Shown: positions 6,228 to 8,078 of the stretch, piece by piece
Layout: each line of letters opens with the position of its first letter
How positions within the stretch are numbered: the stretch's first letter is position 1
DNA from: Methanosarcinales archaeon
GTDB lineage: Archaea; Halobacteriota; Methanosarcinia; Methanosarcinales; Methanocomedenaceae
DNA length: 8,078 bases
Assembly: GCA_030666885.1 (NCBI GenBank)
Contig: DAOUWY010000069.1
Coordinates: 1 to 8,078 of the forward strand
Reading direction: 5' to 3'
The notes under the pieces: generated by a model
The model's database searches: none
The model's input: the letters and a program-made list of their open reading frames with translations, nothing else
What the model was told of the DNA's origin: nothing
Made by a program: the position numbers and the translations under genes

Positions 6228-6512
6228 TTAACAACTCTTGTAATTAATGGTTGCAGACAATACCTCACGCTTTTCATCAAAAGTGATCTCCAGGGAAAAC
6301 GTATTATCATCCAGGTATTTTTCCACATGGAATGTGACACCATTCTTGACATGTTTGATATCCCTTGCGACTTCTTTTTCCACTGCCGCAATATCAAGAT
6401 GCTGGCAGCAGCCCCCACCTGTTACAAACAGACGTGCTGCAGGTGAATCTGCCCTCTCCAGTTCAGCTTTTATGAATGCTATAGCTTTATCGTCTATAAT
6501 AAGTTCAGTCAT
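6228..6512 (-). CDS. HesB/IscA-like iron-sulfur cluster biosynthesis family protein
   Basis: This 94-residue acidic protein resembles the HesB/IscA fold of Fe-S carrier proteins: an N-terminal helix (about residues 8-20), then LFVTGGGCCQHLD at 28-40 with tandem Cys35-Cys36, then beta-strands. The last residue is Cys94. Canonical A-type carriers have three cysteines, with a CxC near the C-terminus; here the first is doubled and only one C-terminal cysteine remains. It is thus a divergent member, and cluster binding is inferred. I chose the ATG at 6512, which overlaps the end of hemD by 8 bases (ATGACTGA), implying translational coupling. A TTG at 6524 is in frame but less likely. Its place between hemD and ahbC suggests that it supports the Fe-S enzymes of heme synthesis. 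Confidence 0.72.
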   Translation of the reverse strand: MTELIIDDKAIAFIKAELERADSPAARLFVTGGGCCQHLDIAAVEKEVARDIKHVKNGVTFHVEKYLDDNTFSLEITFDEKREVLSATINYKSC

Positions 6513-7323
6513 GATCAATACCAAATTCCTTTTTTATTTCATGTATCAATGCTTTAAAGGTATATTCACTTGAAACGATTGTAACCTGGATTTCATACAT
6601 ATTTAATGTATTGGCAGTTGGATGTCCGATAGCTGCCACCACCATATCTTCACTATTCAAGACTTGGATTACTGCATCCCTTACTCCCATCTGCGATGCC
6701 AGGTCAAGGAAATTCCTGACCATCATAGAGCTTGTGAACACCACTGCATCCACTGTTTTGTCCAGTATCGCCTGCACCAGTTCTTCCTGTGCCCTATTCT
6801 TCTCGGGCCTGGCTATCTCATATACCTGGGTCTCGAAAACTTCAGCGCCGGCTGCCTTTAGTTCATCCACCAGTAAACGCGCACCGTGTGAACTCCTGGC
6901 AATATCCACTACTTTTCCATTTCCTTTATGCCCGATGGCTTCTACCAGTCCTGCTGAACTGTACGATCCGGGCATGAATGATATCTCAATTCCCTGCATC
7001 TGCGCAGCTTCTTTTGTCTTGGGACCTATGGCAATGGTGGTTAGGCGGTTCAAGGCATTAATGAAAACATCCCGGTCCGGCACCTTGTCCAGCGTGTGGT
7101 CTATGCCATTGGCACTGGTAAATATCACAATATCAGACTTTCCCTCAAGCACCCGTGAGACAAAACCGTCAAAGTGCTCATCCTTTTTACCCAGTATCTC
7201 TATCATGGGAGCGGATATTACCTCAAACCCGGCCTGCTGGCATATCCGCATTGAATCCTGTTCATAGCGAGCAGGTCGCATTATGGCAACTGTGGGTCCG
7301 GGGTTATTGTTTGTACTGGTCAT
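6505..7323 (-). CDS. hemD: Uroporphyrinogen-III synthase HemD
   Basis: HemD closes and inverts ring D of hydroxymethylbilane to give uroporphyrinogen III, the branch point to siroheme, cobalamin, F430 and, in this pathway, heme. The 272 residues show the two-domain pattern of the family: VAIMRP near the N-terminus, FTSANGI at 68-74, AIGPKT at 98-103, SSAGLVEAI at 122-130, a domain-crossing segment IARSSHGARLLVDEL at 141-155, Tyr168, VVFTSSM at 194-200, AAIGHPTANTL at 230-240, and SSEYTFKALI at 251-260. The family is poorly conserved in sequence, but this combination is characteristic. The ATG at 7323 has GAGG 5 bases upstream. It starts 29 bases after the cobA stop codon and overlaps the next gene by 8 bases, so all belong to one transcription unit. 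Confidence 0.92.
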   Translation of the reverse strand: MTSTNNNPGPTVAIMRPARYEQDSMRICQQAGFEVISAPMIEILGKKDEHFDGFVSRVLEGKSDIVIFTSANGIDHTLDKVPDRDVFINALNRLTTIAIGPKTKEAAQMQGIEISFMPGSYSSAGLVEAIGHKGNGKVVDIARSSHGARLLVDELKAAGAEVFETQVYEIARPEKNRAQEELVQAILDKTVDAVVFTSSMMVRNFLDLASQMGVRDAVIQVLNSEDMVVAAIGHPTANTLNMYEIQVTIVSSEYTFKALIHEIKKEFGIDHD

Positions 7324-7328
7324 AATAC

Positions 7329-7348
7329 CCTCATACTATCCTCATACT
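7329..7348 (-). repeat. Tandem 9-bp repeat holding the hemD ribosome binding site
   Basis: AGTATGAGG occurs twice on the minus strand, at 7348-7340 and 7337-7329, separated by AT. The second copy gives the GAGG that serves hemD. Each copy also holds an ATG, which opens a reading frame of four codons plus a stop: MRIV (7345-7331) and MRVL (7334-7320). The stop of the first overlaps the start of the second, and the stop of the second overlaps the hemD ATG, each as ATGA. Confidence 0.6.
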
Positions 7349-7352
7349 GGAT

Positions 7353-8078
7353 TTACCTGATCTCACCCAGTTCGTCATGTAGAGTGACCACGCCGCCAAT
7401 GATGGTGATGGCCGGGGCTTTTACACCTCTGTCCTTTGCCAGTCTGACAATATTTTCCAGCGTCCCCACGGTGGTGCGCTGGTCAGGCCGGGTCCCTCTC
7501 TCTATCAGGGCTACCGGTGTTGCAGGGTCCTTGCCATGTTTAAGCAGTTCGCTGACATTTCTGGGCAACATGCTGACACCCATAAGGATAACGATGGTTC
7601 CGCCAAAGTGTGCCAGTGTGTCCCAGTCCAGTGCAGAATCTTCCTTGGTCGGATCTTCGTGGCCTGTGATGAATGTGACCATGCTGGCGTGGTCCCTGTG
7701 TGTCACCGGGATGCCTGCATAGGCGGGAGCTGCAATGGCTGAGGTGATACCTGGCACGACTTCCACTTTGATGCCATGGCTCACCAGTACCTGCGCTTCC
7801 TCACCACCCCGGCCAAACACGTAGGGGTCGCCGCCTTTTAACCGGACTACTTTTTTTCCCTCGTTGGCTTTGTCCACTAGTGCCTGGTTTATCTGCTCCT
7901 GCTTGAGGGTGTGGCTGCCTGCATATTTTCCGGCATCTATCTTTTCTGTCCCTTCTGGTATGCTTGATAGTATCTGCTCGCCGGGAAGCTGGTCGTATAC
8001 GACAACGTCGGCTTCGTCTATTAGCCTGCGGGCTTTTAGTGTGAGGAGTTCGGGGTCTCCGGGACCGCTGCCTACGAG
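7353..8078 (-). CDS. cobA: Uroporphyrinogen-III C-methyltransferase (SUMT), N-terminus outside window
   Basis: SUMT transfers methyl groups from SAM to C2 and C7 of uroporphyrinogen III, giving precorrin-2, the precursor of siroheme, cobalamin and F430. In this window siroheme also feeds the heme route through AhbC. The visible 241 residues begin LVGSGPGDPELLTL, the SAM-binding glycine-rich motif that lies at the very start of the family, so only a few residues are missing. Other family motifs follow: DVVVYDQL at 24-31, VVRLKGGDPYVFGRGGEEA at 77-95, VPGITSAIAAPAYAGIPVTHR at about 107-127, TGHEDP, LMGVSMLP, and PAITIIGGVV near the C-terminus. A GTG at 7877 is internal and not the start. The protein lacks any fused siroheme synthase or HemD domain at its C-terminus and ends in TAA at 7353, 29 bases before hemD. 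Confidence 0.95.
   Translation of the reverse strand, partial: LVGSGPGDPELLTLKARRLIDEADVVVYDQLPGEQILSSIPEGTEKIDAGKYAGSHTLKQEQINQALVDKANEGKKVVRLKGGDPYVFGRGGEEAQVLVSHGIKVEVVPGITSAIAAPAYAGIPVTHRDHASMVTFITGHEDPTKEDSALDWDTLAHFGGTIVILMGVSMLPRNVSELLKHGKDPATPVALIERGTRPDQRTTVGTLENIVRLAKDRGVKAPAITIIGGVVTLHDELGEIR

Noticed and set aside
6513..6524. TTG start that would add four residues to the HesB/IscA-like protein.
   Set aside because: The ATG at 6512 gives the usual short stop/start overlap with hemD (ATGACTGA) and is the more likely start.
7875..7877. GTG as the start of the methyltransferase CobA.
   Set aside because: The frame continues upstream to the window edge with the SAM-binding VGSGPGDPE motif, so this codon is internal.

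Overview
The window looks like chromosomal DNA of an archaeon, most likely a methanogen or methane oxidiser related to the Methanosarcinales. Support comes from a siroheme-to-heme gene set with the deacetylase AhbC, an archaeal Lhr-type helicase, an archaeal-type endonuclease IV-like TIM barrel protein, BRE/TATA-like elements in the one long AT-rich spacer, and tight gene overlaps in the heme operon. The taxonomic placement rests on protein resemblance only.

Layout from left to right. Bases 1-654 (+) hold the 3' part of an AT-rich class I SAM-dependent methyltransferase gene whose start lies outside the window. Bases 655-843 are a structured spacer between two convergent genes. Bases 844-3663 (-) encode a complete 939-residue Lhr-family superfamily 2 helicase with a four-cysteine motif near its C-terminus. 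Bases 3664-4051 are a divergent AT-rich control region. It holds promoter elements for both neighbours and a possible small RNA of about 65 nt on the minus strand. Bases 4052-4873 (+) encode a 273-residue endonuclease IV-like protein. A short convergent spacer follows at 4874-5004.

From 8078 down to 5005 (-) lies one operon in the transcribed order cobA (N-terminus cut by the window edge), hemD, a HesB/IscA-like small protein, ahbC. HemD makes uroporphyrinogen III. CobA methylates it to precorrin-2, which leads to siroheme, cobalamin and F430. AhbC acts later, stripping two acetate side chains from didecarboxysiroheme to give Fe-coproporphyrin III on the alternative heme route. The HesB/IscA-like protein may supply or help build the Fe-S clusters AhbC needs. 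Genes for the remaining steps are not in the window.

The helicase and the endonuclease IV-like protein share a divergent control region and may form a nucleic-acid repair pair. No mobile element, CRISPR array, tRNA or rRNA was seen. The items most worth a second look are the putative small RNA at 3832-3896, the 11-nt match between its loop and the spacer downstream of lhr, the two tiny chained reading frames in front of hemD, and the replaced metal-ligand position in the endonuclease IV-like protein.
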